NCBI GenBank assembly: GCA_013399695.1
Contig: VXAU01003702.1
Location: 770,519-834,518 of the forward strand
Direction: 5' to 3'
From: Formicarius rufipectus
Taxonomy: Eukaryota > Chordata > Aves > Passeriformes > Formicariidae
Length of the DNA: 64,000 nucleotides
A program made the position numbers and the translations under genes. Shown here in pieces: positions 62,201 through 64,000 of this stretch (positions are counted from its first letter, which is position 1; every line of letters begins with the position of its first letter). The notes beneath the pieces are model-generated. The model was not told the origin of the DNA. It saw only the letters and a program-made list of their open reading frames with translations, and ran no database searches.

Positions 62201-63580
62201 ACAGGTTTTCCACAGGAAAATAGAATGAAGTAAGATACTTGTTCTATTAATTTCATCTAACAGACAAGTTGTATCAGCACTTATTTGCAAATAATCTGCT
62301 CTTGAACTCGTGGCTTTGTTGCCTTTTTACCTTTGAACAAATGCCACAGATCAAATATGATATGTCAGTGAGAAAACTATTTGCCTCCCTATCCCCTGCA
62401 CCTGCAGGACACCAGAAAGCCCAGTGATGAGGGCACTTTCCTGGGCTCTTACAGACATAGATTCCAGTTTCTGGTCTGCAGTTCCCCCACCACCCAAGCA
62501 AGGCTTTGAACCAGAAAGCCCTCGCTATTGAGTCTCCCTCCACCTCTCCCATGAGGCTGTTTGCTCATATAACCATCCACCAAGAAGGGTCTGGATGCAA
62601 GGCCTTCTACAAGATAGACTGTTAATCAAACTATCAGATCAATAATCTGTTTTCTCTCTCCCTGTGGTCGAATTTCAATTTTCACACAAACAGAATATTT
62701 CCAATATGAGATCCTCTGAAGAAGGCATCCTCTGACTGGACCAAATCCTTGCATCGGTGCACCCACCATGGATTTCACAACCCCAGTTTCACACCCCTGC
62801 TCTGTCAAGGATGTGATGTGAGCCTGTTACATCCCAAGGGAAGACTCTTTCATTAGGGTGCTGTTCCTTCTGGAGTCTGATTCTTTGATCCTTTAAAAAA
62901 CTCAACTCAGAAAATAAAACCTCTTATACAAGTTTTATCTCTTCTAACAACAAATTCAACAGCATGGAATTTTGCAAGGGGAAAAAAAGTTCAACAATGC
63001 AATTAAAAAATAAAATTAAAAAAAAGCACAAAAACCCTACAAACTTGATCATCTCTGCTAGACATTTAAACAAAAAGAGCCTGATTTCCAAAGCACTTGA
63101 ATACCTACTTCATTTCCTCTTTTGCTGGCTTTTCTTTTAAAAGACGTTCTCTTCTTTCGCCGTGTTGAGGTCTTTAAGGAGTTCTACATCAAAAGAAAAA
63201 AGAATACATGAAAAGCAAAACAAAACTTAGAAGACAGGCCCAGACAGAGCCCCTTTACGAAGCTCTTCCATGCATGTCCACTTGGAGAATGATAAGATTA
63301 TCTGGCACATGCTTGAGATTTAAATTACATGCGCTGCATGCTTTACACTTCCACGCCACCGTTTATGGAGAAAGCCACACACGGAGACCAGACTGGTGCT
63401 TTGGAGCTGGAAACTTTCCCACGCTGTGAGGGGGAAAAAAAGATCAGATGCTCCCATAGACTCACATAACACCACATGTTGTACCTGCCAACCCTCCCAA
63501 TAGGGGTAGGAGACGCCCGTTTCCCCTTCGGGGCTCCAGTCTCCTGCCCAATCAGGCTCGTCTCCTGGTATGGAGACCAC
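11131..63580 (-). CDS. DGKI: Diacylglycerol kinase iota gene, internal part (multi-exon)
   Basis: This is the whole gene segment in the window. Nineteen well-supported exons and two candidate cassette exons run from high to low coordinates. All introns have GT-AG ends and the phases join. The core exons total 1675 nt, which is one or two small-exon bases short of a whole frame; see the exon at 15974. The protein is a type IV diacylglycerol kinase: a MARCKS-like basic region, catalytic domain and accessory domain, then a linker to ankyrin repeats that are not visible here. It differs from the paralogue DGKZ and matches DGKI (both from memory) at YCAGTMPWGNPGDH, TYKSIPMQVDGEPCRLAP and the C-terminal linker RKRMLSDSGLG. 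The family converts diacylglycerol to phosphatidate with ATP. C1 exons are expected beyond 64000 and ankyrin exons beyond position 1. The gene identity is inferred by family recognition; no search was run. Confidence 0.95.
11213..11785. other. Intron (573 bp)
   Basis: Ordinary intron sequence with a C-rich spot near 11704. Nothing recognised. Confidence 0.65.
11786..11913 (-). CDS. DGKI: DGKI exon: EHLHFVTEISQDEIFILDPE
   Basis: This exon is 128 bp, entering in phase 0 and leaving GG of a Gly codon. It encodes EHLHFVTEISQDEIFILDPE, then MVMSQQVGTPPGMPDLVVEQ and AS. PPGMPDLVVEQASG is specific to iota. The acceptor is tccaacag and the donor is TCTGG|gtgagt. Confidence 0.98.
11914..13490. other. 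Intron (1.6 kb)
   Basis: No mobile element recognised. Open frames on both strands at 12498-12800 have no family signal. Confidence 0.6.
13491..13531 (-). CDS. DGKI: DGKI small exon: TSADRFYRIDRSQ
   Basis: A 41-bp exon. Two bases complete an Ala codon, then TSADRFYRIDRSQ, ending in phase 0. The acceptor is gtcttacag (preceded by ctgtcttac) and the donor is CAG|gtaaat. ATSADRFYRIDRSQ is a conserved block of type IV kinases (zeta has ATTASRFYRIDRAQ). Confidence 0.97.
13532..15973. other. Intron (2.4 kb) with a CR1 element
   Basis: About 1 kb is the plus-strand CR1 at 13684-14646. The rest is AT-rich with no recognised features. Confidence 0.7.
13684..14646 (+). mobile_element. CR1 retrotransposon, 3' kilobase with reverse-transcriptase remnant
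   Basis: Opens within the reverse-transcriptase C-terminal region: frame 13687-13965 reads SGVSQGSVLGLKLLNIFLS and SKFTDDAKLCVAVHTLEG, a degenerate thumb/connection region in which the catalytic FADD-type box has become FTDD. It continues through the conserved RNase-free 3' section (QVQRKVMKLTGGLEHLPCED) and the 3' UTR. It ends in two perfect ATTCTATG units at 14628-14643, the CR1 3' signature. It is 5' truncated and antisense to the kinase gene. Confidence 0.95.
15974..16020 (-). CDS. DGKI: DGKI small exon: VLSVQRLSPRWCFLD, with two acceptors
   Basis: A 47-bp exon when the distal acceptor ctttccccag is used: one base, then VLSVQRLSPRWCFLD, leaving one base (donor GATG|gtaagt). VLSVQ resembles the known ALSAQ of the related protein, so this acceptor appears genuine. 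However, it needs two carried bases, and the exon at 19707 ends in phase 0. The intra-exon acceptor ctgttcag, 16 nt further in, gives a 31-bp exon (15974-16004) that joins the 19707 exon directly in frame as VHYQ-RLSPRW. Both forms may exist. Confidence 0.9.
16021..19706. other. Intron (3.7 kb), expected to hide a small exon
   Basis: By phase and by comparison with the related protein, about 23 nt of coding sequence is expected in this interval. I could not find it by eye. A CR1 fragment lies at 16445-16545. The rest is AT-rich. Confidence 0.5.
16445..16545 (-). mobile_element. Short CR1 3' fragment
   Basis: TCACAGAATATGCTGAATTG, AAGGGACCACAAGAATCACT, GAGTCCAACTTTTAGCCC and TGCACAGGACAATCCCCAA are the reverse complement of a CR1 3' terminus. 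Confidence 0.75.
19707..19751 (-). CDS. DGKI: DGKI small exon: DLQSVTSTTQRVHYQ
   Basis: A 45-bp exon, phase 0 to phase 0, encoding fifteen residues, DLQSVTSTTQRVHYQ. The acceptor is ttctgctag and the donor is CAG|gtaaga. It matches the Ser-rich linker of DGKI, where the related sequence continues with an acidic DHE-type segment before the next exon. Being frame-neutral it could be skipped. Confidence 0.92.
19752..21564. other. Intron (1.8 kb)
   Basis: AT-rich, with an A-rich patch near 20041-20067. No mobile element or extra exon recognised. Confidence 0.6.
21565..21644 (-). CDS. DGKI: DGKI exon: linker, IPLGIIVVRGDCDLETCR
   Basis: This exon is 80 bp. Two bases complete a Ser codon, then IPLGIIVVRGDCDLETCR and MYIDRLQE, ending in phase 0. 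The acceptor ttttttttcag has a long pyrimidine lead and the donor is GAG|gtgagg. GDCDLETCRMYIDRLQE distinguishes iota from zeta (GDSDLELCRAHIERLQ). Confidence 0.97.
21645..30100. other. Large intron (8.5 kb)
   Basis: Contains the CR1 fragment at 26296-26520, A-rich patches near 22149 and 25907, and GT-rich stretches near 23950-24020 and 29968-30030. No additional exon with phase support was found. Confidence 0.6.
26296..26520 (+). mobile_element. CR1 retrotransposon 3' end fragment
   Basis: TTAGATATTAGGAAGAAATT, TTCTTTACAATGAGAGTGGC, AATGGGTTGCCCAGAGAAG, CCCTGGAAGAGTTCAAGG and CTAGATGATCATTAAAGATC are the sense-orientation CR1 3' untranslated signature. Severely 5' truncated. Antisense to the kinase gene. 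Confidence 0.9.
30101..30201 (-). CDS. DGKI: DGKI exon: post-accessory linker, PHSIPDRLRIRVNRI
   Basis: This exon is 101 bp. The first base completes an Asp codon, then PHSIPDRLRIRVNRINLQ and EYEGLHYDKEKLREA, leaving one base. The acceptor is tcttgcag and the donor is GCTT|gtaagt. It corresponds to the conserved region of type IV kinases that follows the accessory domain. It is flanked by the two largest complete introns in the window (10.1 and 8.5 kb). Confidence 0.97.
33866..33879. repeat. 14-bp perfect palindrome
   Basis: GTGTATATATACAC is its own reverse complement. Probably an imperfect TA/CA microsatellite. Confidence 0.85.
34668..34782. repeat. Dispersed repeat copy related to 37027-37119
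   Basis: Begins TTAAATCCTAAAT and ends ACAAATCTAAATATGAAT, with AGTTTCACTTAAA between. The same order occurs within the LTR at 37027-37119. The family was not recognised. Confidence 0.5.
36519..36535. repeat. T17 homopolymer
   Basis: Simple poly-T run in an intron. No retrotransposon body adjoins it clearly. Confidence 0.9.
36744..37363 (-). mobile_element. Solo LTR, avian ERVL-like endogenous retrovirus
   Basis: On the plus strand it runs from TGTTGTGGACTAATCCCAGC to CCCAGCCAAAACCAGGATGT. The middle contains TTGAGATAAGAATTTATTAA, GATGCACAATACAATTGCTC and CCCTTTGGCCAGTTTGTGTC. These match, from memory, a widespread avian retroviral LTR read in reverse, so the LTR sense is the minus strand. 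A TATAAATA box is visible on that strand near 37114-37126. No internal retroviral genes flank it, so it is a solo LTR. The family assignment is by recognition only, and the terminal bases are approximate. Confidence 0.75.
37781..38393 (-). mobile_element. CR1 retrotransposon 3' part
   Basis: This is the longest minus-strand CR1 here. Going up the plus strand it reads GACCTTAAAGACCA, CCTGGCCTTGAATGTTTCTA, CTCTGGGCAACCTGCTCC, AAGAATTTCTTCCTAATATC, TTCTCCAGGCTGAACAATCC and GCTGGATGCAGCCCTGCAGG, ending with the 3' end of the reverse-transcriptase frame. The 5' end is truncated near 38393. The only ambiguous base in the window (n) is at 37782, at the element's 3' end. Confidence 0.9.
39752..39990 (-). 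mobile_element. CR1 retrotransposon 3' fragment
   Basis: The plus strand shows the reverse complement of a CR1 3' region: TGGAAAAGACCTCTGGAGAT, TGGTGCAACCCCCTGCTCAA, GGCAGGTTTTGAATACCTCT and GGGATGCCAAGAGAGG. It is 5' truncated and moderately diverged, with sense on the minus strand. Confidence 0.8.
40303..40365 (-). CDS. DGKI: Candidate 63-bp cassette exon after the accessory domain
   Basis: The acceptor is ctgccttatag with a pyrimidine-rich lead, and the donor is CTGT|gtgagt. The preceding exon leaves GA and the next constitutive exon needs two carried bases. This exon takes one base, adds twenty codons (IHKVQSADLRRVSAPPDSFT) and leaves GT, so both junctions stay in frame. Inclusion would turn the junction from D-PHSIPDRL into D-[20 residues]-V-PHSIPDRL. 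The peptide has an RRVS motif, a basic residue pair before Ser typical of PKA-type sites. I do not recall it in canonical DGKI. It could be a chance open stretch, but the exact phase fit and strong donor argue against that. Confidence 0.58.
40449..40509 (-). promoter_or_regulatory. CU-rich tract upstream of the candidate cassette exon
   Basis: The plus strand is a purine-only run with GAGAGAGAGAGA, broken by a single tc. In the transcript it therefore reads as a CU-repeat with UCUCUC and CUUCU motifs. It lies about 84-144 nt before the acceptor of the candidate 63-bp exon. Such tracts bind PTBP1/PTBP2 and repress neuronal cassette exons. The position and motif are seen; the function is inferred. 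Confidence 0.55.
41391..41540. repeat. A-rich low-complexity tract
   Basis: Runs of A interrupted by single C (AAAAC-like units) over about 150 bp. The open frames overlapping it are products of composition. Confidence 0.9.
42882..42915. repeat. 11-bp tandem repeat, three copies
   Basis: CTTTCATAAAA is repeated twice exactly and a third time with one extra T. Likely replication slippage in an intron. Confidence 0.85.
43914..44113 (-). CDS. DGKI: DGKI exon: end of accessory domain, AALQVGGHGERLHQC
   Basis: This exon is 200 bp, entering in phase 0 and leaving GA of an acidic codon. Its 66 codons include AALQVGGHGERLHQCREV, TYKSIPMQVDGEPCRLAP, IRISLRNQANMVQKSKRR and MPLLN. QVDGEP closes the accessory domain, and KSKRR is a small basic patch after it. 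The acceptor is ttcccag and the donor is AATGA|gtgagt. The reading matches iota closely. Confidence 0.98.
44114..46519. other. Intron (2.4 kb)
   Basis: AT-rich intron with no recognised mobile element. Around 45535-45575 a short phrase (gggtattc) occurs twice within 30 bases. Confidence 0.55.
46520..46631 (-). CDS. DGKI: DGKI exon: accessory domain, YCAGTMPWGNPGDH
   Basis: This exon is 112 bp. The first base completes an Arg codon, then YCAGTMPWGNPGDHRDFEPQ and RHDDGYIEVIGFTMASL, ending in phase 0. PQRHDDGYIEVIGFT is a signature of the accessory domain. The Asn in WGNPGDH favours iota over zeta. The acceptor is tctgtag and the donor is CTG|gtgagt. Confidence 0.98.
46632..48005. other. Intron (1.4 kb) with a decayed hAT-like element
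   Basis: Contains the 312-bp inverted-repeat-ended element at 47216-47527. The rest is AT-rich with a C/T-rich stretch near 47650-47690. Confidence 0.6.
47216..47527. mobile_element. Decayed non-autonomous hAT-like DNA element
   Basis: The left end CAGTGGTCTCCAAAGTGG and the reverse complement of the right end, CAGTAGTCTCCAAACTTA, agree over about fifteen bases. This start is the terminal inverted repeat style of hAT/Charlie MITEs. The interior is AT-rich and non-coding. The eight bases on the left (gtctaaag) fit the usual hAT target-site preference, but the eight on the right do not match them well, so the duplication has decayed or the ends are slightly off. Orientation cannot be set. Confidence 0.6.
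48006..48079 (-). CDS. DGKI: DGKI exon: accessory domain, CDGTDLTPKIQELKFQC
   Basis: This exon is 74 bp, entering in phase 0 and leaving AG of an Arg codon. It encodes CDGTDLTPKIQELKFQC then IVFLNIP. The acceptor is ttgtag and the donor is CAG|gtaagc. The intron before it is only 234 bp. Confidence 0.98.
48314..48376 (-). CDS. DGKI: DGKI exon: accessory domain, AAFTDFLQRSSRDL
   Basis: This exon is 63 bp, phase 0 to phase 0, and encodes 21 residues: AAFTDFLQRSSRDLSKHVKV and a final V. LQRSSRDLSKHVKV distinguishes iota from the MGSSKDLAKH form of zeta. The acceptor is gttgcag and the donor is GTG|gtaagt. Its length is a multiple of three, so skipping would keep frame but remove part of the accessory domain. 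Confidence 0.97.
48377..49206. other. Intron (830 bp)
   Basis: No repeat or extra exon recognised. A short T-run lies near 48510. Confidence 0.6.
49207..49262 (-). CDS. DGKI: DGKI exon: accessory domain, EANPEKFNSRFRNK
   Basis: This exon is 56 bp. Two bases complete a Glu codon, then ANPEKFNSRFRNKMFYAG, ending in phase 0. This matches the most conserved stretch of the accessory domain. The acceptor is tttcacag and the donor is GGG|gtaagt. Confidence 0.98.
49975..50190 (-). mobile_element. Ancient CR1/L3-like fragment
   Basis: The phrases GATTAAATCACCTCTTAACC, CAAATAAGCTAAATGGAGTTC-like and ATAAGGCATGTTTCCCAGAG resemble the conserved 3' part of old CR1/L3 elements, read from the minus strand. 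It is strongly diverged, so the boundaries are approximate and the family is inferred. Confidence 0.55.
50974..50988. repeat. Short (TG)n microsatellite
   Basis: About seven TG units in a row. Too short to carry more meaning than simple repeat. Confidence 0.9.
51547..51925 (-). mobile_element. CR1 retrotransposon 3' fragment
   Basis: The plus strand reads as the reverse complement of a CR1 3' region: a TTGGAAGGGAACTTCAAAGG-like start, then CTAGTCCAACCCC, GGGGCATCCATCACCTTCC, TGGGCAACTTGCACCAGTG, TTCTTCCTTATATCTAA and finally CTTCTCTTCTCCAGGC. The element is therefore on the minus strand, the same orientation as the kinase gene, and is 5' truncated as usual for CR1. Base differences from the young avian consensus suggest moderate age. 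Confidence 0.85.
53265..53343 (-). CDS. DGKI: DGKI exon: start of accessory domain, NNYFSLGFDA
   Basis: This exon is 79 bp, entering in phase 0 and leaving one base. It encodes LPLNVFNNYFSLGFDAHV followed by TLEFHESR. NNYFSLGFDA marks the beginning of the DAGK accessory domain, which packs against the catalytic domain. The acceptor is tttgcag and the donor is AGAG|gtaata. Confidence 0.98.
53344..54505. other. Intron (1.2 kb)
   Basis: AT-rich intron. Short open frames near 53570-53880 have no recognised domain. No mobile element was identified. Confidence 0.6.
54506..54643 (-). CDS. DGKI: DGKI exon: end of catalytic domain and linker, YTDEPVSKIL
   Basis: This exon is 138 bp, phase 0 to phase 0, and encodes 46 residues: GYTDEPVSKILCHVEDG, then TIVQLDRWNLQVERNPDLP, ending DELEDGARK. 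The acceptor is gctgtcag. The end was chosen at AAG|gttaga because the next exon begins in phase 0 with LPLNVF and the related sequence has a Lys at this junction. A stronger-looking donor, CAC|gtaagg, lies five bases upstream but would break the frame. Confidence 0.95.
54644..55190. other. Intron (547 bp)
   Basis: Short intron without a recognised repeat. A minus-strand open frame runs into it from the neighbouring exon but has no conserved residues. Confidence 0.65.
55191..55304 (-). CDS. DGKI: DGKI exon: catalytic core VGWILSILDEL / PLGTGNDLART
   Basis: This exon is 114 bp, phase 0 to phase 0, and encodes 38 residues. It starts VGWILSILDELQLS, continues through a proline run and VAVLPLGTGNDLARTLNW, and ends in two glycines. 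PLGTGNDLAR is the second catalytic signature of diacylglycerol kinases. The acceptor is tctgtag and the donor is GGG|gtaagc. Confidence 0.98.
55305..58446. other. Intron (3.1 kb)
   Basis: AT-rich intron. It includes a TA-rich patch near 55640-55680 and a T-run near 55451. Short open frames around 56400-57600 on both strands show no family signal and are treated as chance. Confidence 0.6.
58447..58507 (-). CDS. DGKI: DGKI exon: catalytic glycine-rich GGDGT motif
   Basis: This exon is 61 bp. The first base completes an Ala codon, then twenty codons read LELYRKVPNLRILACGGDGT. CGGDGT is the nucleotide-binding glycine-rich signature of lipid kinases of this superfamily. The donor ACG|gtaggt falls directly after the Thr codon, so the signature is split from the following VGW by an intron. 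The acceptor is ctggccag. Confidence 0.97.
58508..59925. other. Intron (1.4 kb)
   Basis: AT-rich intron sequence. No repeat or additional exon was recognised. A phrase near 59620 resembles a short part of an ankyrin codon string on the minus strand, but it has no splice-site or frame support. Confidence 0.6.
59926..60008 (-). CDS. DGKI: DGKI exon: catalytic domain, GTKVLQMFMWYLNPRQVFDL
   Basis: This exon is 83 bp, entering in phase 0 and leaving two bases (GC) of an alanine codon. It encodes GTKVLQMFMWYLNPRQVFDL then SQEGPRD. The NPRQVFDLSQ element is highly conserved in diacylglycerol kinase catalytic domains. The acceptor is tcccag and the donor is GATGC|gtaagt. It joins the next exon to complete ...RDALELYRK. 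Confidence 0.97.
60009..61800. other. Intron (1.8 kb)
   Basis: AT-rich intron with a T-run around 60105-60120 on the plus strand. Several plus-strand open frames near 60270-60620 have no domain signal. No clear mobile element was seen. Confidence 0.6.
61801..61896 (-). CDS. DGKI: DGKI exon: start of catalytic domain
   Basis: This exon is 96 bp, phase 0 to phase 0, and encodes 32 residues: ENKGRPFVIKPISSPLMKP followed by LLVFVNPKSGGNQ. The second part is the first beta strand and the Asn-Pro-x-Ser-Gly-Gly motif that opens the DAGK catalytic fold. The acceptor is cttctcag and the donor is CAG|gtaaga. Residues match DGKI over DGKZ at ENKGRPFVIKPI. Confidence 0.97.
61897..63108. other. Intron (1.2 kb)
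   Basis: Unique-looking AT-rich intron sequence with an A-rich patch near 63000. No repeat family or further exon was recognised. Confidence 0.6.
63109..63183 (-). CDS. DGKI: DGKI exon: MARCKS-like phosphorylation site / nuclear localisation segment
   Basis: This exon is 75 bp, phase 0 to phase 0, and encodes 25 residues starting NSLKTSTRRKKRTSFKRK and ending KRGNE. The dense Lys/Arg run with interspersed Ser/Thr is the MARCKS phosphorylation-site-like domain of type IV diacylglycerol kinases. In that family it acts as a nuclear localisation signal and as a protein kinase C target. The acceptor is gatgtag and the donor is GAA|gtaggt. A second gt four bases further on would break the frame. 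The segment lies between the C1 domains (outside the window) and the catalytic domain, as in the family. Confidence 0.95.
63184..63484. other. Short intron (301 bp)
   Basis: This intron separates the candidate acidic exon from the basic MARCKS-like exon. It is unusually short for this gene and has no repeat. Its 3' end on the minus strand is the acceptor gatgtag. Confidence 0.7.
63485..63580 (-). CDS. DGKI: Candidate cassette exon, acidic/aromatic insert before the MARCKS-like segment
   Basis: This is a 96-bp stretch with acceptor ttatgcag and donor CAG|gtac. It is much richer in G and C than the introns around it. The following exon starts in phase 0, so this exon must also be read in phase 0, and that frame is open for 32 codons. 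It begins VVSIPGDEPDWAGDW and ends PYWEGWQ. It has seven acidic residues, no lysine or arginine, and several tryptophans and tyrosines. It would lie immediately before the strongly basic segment encoded 301 bp downstream. I do not recall this peptide in the canonical mammalian protein, where the sequence before the basic segment appears to join it directly. I therefore infer an alternative exon, or a lineage-specific one. A second open frame exists in the exon but does not fit the phase. It is uncertain whether it is transcribed. Confidence 0.6.
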
Positions 63581-64000
63581 CTGCATAAAGATGTAATAAA
63601 AAACATGATAAATGAGATATTTTTCATGTTTTTTCTTTTTTCAGGGAAGAAAACAAGTTTTAGCTCTGGCAACCATTATGACTCAACATAACATAGGCCA
63701 CTATGGTGTATGACGCTAGCACTGTAGAGTCAGTTTCAACTTATCAAGAAACTTGTGTCTGCTAAGGAACAAACTGAATTGTTAATTTTTAAGAATTTAA
63801 GTTTAGGAGGTGCTTGTGGGGTGGTTGTTTATTTTGGTTTTAAATAACAGTATCACTTAACTACATGGGGAAAAAAACCCAAACAAACAAAAAAACCCCA
63901 TACAACTGCCTGTTTTTTTGCAGAACCTATTAAAATAGAACTTATGTCAAGGCTGTTCTCCAGACTGGCAATAGTCTGCTCAGTGATACTGAGCAAAAAG
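63581..64000. other. Intron, right edge of window
   Basis: This is intronic sequence upstream (in transcript terms) of the first exon in the window. No C1-domain exon is visible. Near its left end it reads, on the minus strand, as a T-rich stretch ending in the acceptor ttatgcag. Otherwise it is AT-rich with short T and A runs and has nothing recognisable. Confidence 0.7.

Overview
The window is vertebrate, almost certainly avian, nuclear DNA. It is AT-rich, coding sequence occurs as short exons with GT-AG boundaries, and the interspersed repeats are CR1 retrotransposon 3' fragments (one ends in the diagnostic ATTCTATG repeat) plus an LTR whose ends and body resemble the ERVL-type LTRs common in bird genomes. 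No bacterial-type genes, tRNA, rRNA or CRISPR arrays were seen.

One gene fills the window: a minus-strand diacylglycerol kinase, best matched to DGKI (type IV, iota). Nineteen exons could be placed with consistent reading phase between 63183 and 11131. In transcript order they encode the basic MARCKS-like phosphorylation/NLS segment, the catalytic domain (LLVFVNPKSGGNQ, GGDGT, PLGTGNDLART), the accessory domain (NNYFSLGFDAHVTLEFHES through QVDGEPC) and the linker toward the C-terminal ankyrin repeats (WCFLD, RFYRIDRS, DEIFILDPE, RKRMLSDSGLG). The C1 exons lie upstream, beyond position 64000. The ankyrin and PDZ-ligand exons were not seen in the leftmost 11 kb and presumably lie beyond position 1. 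The kinase phosphorylates diacylglycerol to phosphatidic acid, ending diacylglycerol signalling.

Two further phase-compatible exons look like alternative cassettes. A 96-bp exon at 63485-63580 would insert 32 acidic, aromatic residues directly before the basic MARCKS-like segment. A 63-bp exon at 40303-40365 would insert 21 residues after the accessory domain, and its acceptor is preceded in the transcript by a long CU-rich tract of the type bound by PTB proteins. The exon at 15974-16020 has two acceptors 16 nt apart. These fit two different transcript forms, depending on whether a small exon that I could not locate is included.

The rest is intron. It contains CR1 fragments at about 13.68-14.65, 16.45, 26.3, 37.8-38.4, 39.8 and 51.6 kb, an older CR1/L3-like fragment at about 50 kb, a solo ERVL-like LTR at 36.74-37.36 kb in the same orientation as the gene, a decayed hAT-like DNA element at 47.2-47.5 kb, and several low-complexity tracts. 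Most other open frames are chance frames in introns or parts of CR1. No unprecedented system was found. The most novel material is the alternative-splicing architecture of this kinase gene.
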